5,892 nt of DNA from Planctomycetota bacterium (GTDB lineage Bacteria; Planctomycetota; Planctomycetia; Planctomycetales; Planctomycetaceae): positions 1 through 5,892 of the forward strand of contig QWOR01000306.1 of the NCBI GenBank assembly GCA_003669575.1. The letters run 5' to 3'. The notes under the pieces were generated by a model, which was not told the DNA's origin, searched no databases, and saw only the letters and a program-made list of their open reading frames with translations. Each line of letters starts with the position of its first letter. Within the stretch, counting starts at the first letter, position 1. Made by a program: the position numbers and the translations under genes. Shown in pieces: positions 4,818-5,892 of the stretch.

Positions 4818-5892
4818 ATGCGATCTCATTTTTGTTTTCTGGGGGGGCTGCTCTGTCTGGCGATGGTCTCCATGGCTATCGCTGAAGAGATCGTGATCAA
4901 GCCGAAGCAGTCCTTGAATCCGCCTACCGCAGCTCCGATTCCCCGCCCCGGACCAGTGATCCCCAAGGCCTCGCCCGCGGAATCTGATAAGGCTGGTCTC
5001 GATACGATCGTGCAGGTCGACATCCTCTCACCCGGAATCGTCGGTGATCCAAGGGCCCAAAGCTGGGGAAAGCTCTTTGAAGACCTGGGCCTTTCGGTCC
5101 GGATTCGGAATGGCCGTGAGGTCACCCCGGGAGTGACGGAAAAGGTCCGTGGCTCCTTGCGTTTCGTCACAGCTGCGGGATTGCTGGAACGCAACGGCAA
5201 ACTGAACTTTGGCAAAACCGAGTTCGGGCTCAGCGACAAGGAACTGCTCAAGCAGTGGATCGACGAGTTGAAGGTCTACGGTGCGCAAGGAGCTCCCGAA
5301 GGCCAGGTCCTCTGGGGTATGAATCAGGCTCAGTTTGAAGCCGTCGCGAAACAGATGCGTCTGCCACTCACGGTTGAGGTGCAGAACAAGAGTCTCGAAA
5401 CCCTCGTAAAGGCCTTGCAGGATGACTCCAGTCTGCCGATTCGTCTGGCTCCCTCCACAGAAGTCTGGTTGAAGGATGCGGCGAACAACCACCCGATCTC
5501 GCTGAGTGTGAGCGGATTCAGTCTGGGAACCGGACTGGCCATCGCGCTGAATGATCTGGGGGCTGGCTTTCGTCCCGTCCGTACGCCCGCGGGTCAGATT
5601 GAATATCAGATCCTCCCCCTCGAGCAGATGACTGATCCGTGGCCGATGGGATGGGAACCGGAAGACAAGACTCCTCGCGATCAGATTACCCCGGAGCTGT
5701 TCAAGATGGGCCTCGTCGGGTTCGAAGAGGCGCCACTGGTCGATGTCCTCGCAGCGATTCAAACCGAATCAAAGACACCGATCATCGTCGATCACCGGAA
5801 AATCCAGGCCCGCAAGATCGACCTCAGCCAGATCATGGCGAGTTCGCCGCAGAAGAGATCCGCCTGGGCCCTTGTTGTGACCAAGTGCGTCC
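4818..5892 (+). CDS. Secreted protein with STN-like (secretin/TonB short N-terminal-like) repeats, 3' end outside window
   Basis: The reading frame is open from ATG 4818 to the window edge, giving 358 codons with no stop. Residues 1-22 form a signal peptide (MRSHFCF, a hydrophobic core, then a likely cut after MAIA before EE). A proline-rich linker follows (about 28-55). Residues 64-155 (VQVDILSPGIVGDPRAQSWG through WIDELKVYGAQG) form a block I cannot assign. Residues 182-267 (LPLTVEVQNKSLETLVKAL, then PISLSVSGFSLGTGLAIAL, LGAGFRP, and QIEYQILP) read like an STN fold: a strand, the 'L..vL..L' helix, then a strand and a second helix. Residues 299-357 (LVGFEEAPLVDVLAAIQ, PIIVDHRKI, KIDLSQI) look like the start of a second copy. 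STN domains occur at the N-termini of secretins and TonB-dependent receptors. The STN call is by eye and tentative. The gene begins 5 bp after the degenerate ABC gene, so the two probably act together at the envelope. Confidence 0.8.
   Translation, partial: MRSHFCFLGGLLCLAMVSMAIAEEIVIKPKQSLNPPTAAPIPRPGPVIPKASPAESDKAGLDTIVQVDILSPGIVGDPRAQSWGKLFEDLGLSVRIRNGREVTPGVTEKVRGSLRFVTAAGLLERNGKLNFGKTEFGLSDKELLKQWIDELKVYGAQGAPEGQVLWGMNQAQFEAVAKQMRLPLTVEVQNKSLETLVKALQDDSSLPIRLAPSTEVWLKDAANNHPISLSVSGFSLGTGLAIALNDLGAGFRPVRTPAGQIEYQILPLEQMTDPWPMGWEPEDKTPRDQITPELFKMGLVGFEEAPLVDVLAAIQTESKTPIIVDHRKIQARKIDLSQIMASSPQKRSAWALVVTKCV

Noticed and set aside
5028..5762. 244-codon minus-strand open frame opposite the secreted protein
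   Set aside because: The opposite frame has a signal peptide, ribosome site and operon spacing; this one has none of these.
1..5892. CRISPR arrays, insertion sequences, tRNA or rRNA genes
   Set aside because: I looked for regularly spaced repeats, transposase motifs, terminal inverted repeats and tRNA or rRNA cores and saw none.

Overview
The window most likely comes from a member of the Planctomycetota (Planctomycetaceae-like). This rests on a moderately GC-rich sequence, wide intergenic gaps, a small pilin-like protein of a type I recall from planctomycete genomes, and large secreted and ABC proteins in that style. The assignment is inference; no rRNA or other taxonomic marker gene is present.

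Layout, all genes on the + strand. (1) 1-663: the 3' end of ligA (NAD+-dependent DNA ligase; helix-hairpin-helix region plus BRCT domain). (2) 664-1073: a 410-bp gap. Its last 120 bp hold a perfect 18-bp palindrome with a third half-site (956-983), abutting a good sigma-54-type -24/-12 element (986-1003). (3) 1074-1352: a 92-codon gene for a small pilin-like membrane protein with a Cys/His-rich tail and codon use that suggests high expression. It is followed by a degenerate 7-bp tandem repeat (1355-1386) and an intrinsic terminator (1527-1560). (4) 1755-2714: an ABC-2-type permease with no ATPase gene beside it, closed by a terminator (2745-2778). (5) 2863-4812: a type I (exporter-fold) ABC protein whose nucleotide-binding domain has lost the A-loop aromatic, the Walker A lysine, the Q-loop glutamine, a canonical signature and the H-loop histidine, yet keeps an intact Walker B and reading frame. 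(6) 4818-5892: the 5' part of a gene for a secreted protein with two stretches resembling secretin/TonB short N-terminal (STN) folds. It starts 5 bp after the ABC gene and runs off the window.

The most interesting unit is 2863-5892: a probably catalytically dead ABC exporter in an apparent operon with a secreted STN-like protein. This suggests a non-ATPase, scaffolding or heterodimer role in an envelope system that has not, to my knowledge, been described. The second point of interest is the pilin-like gene with its compact candidate sigma-54 promoter and palindromic site.
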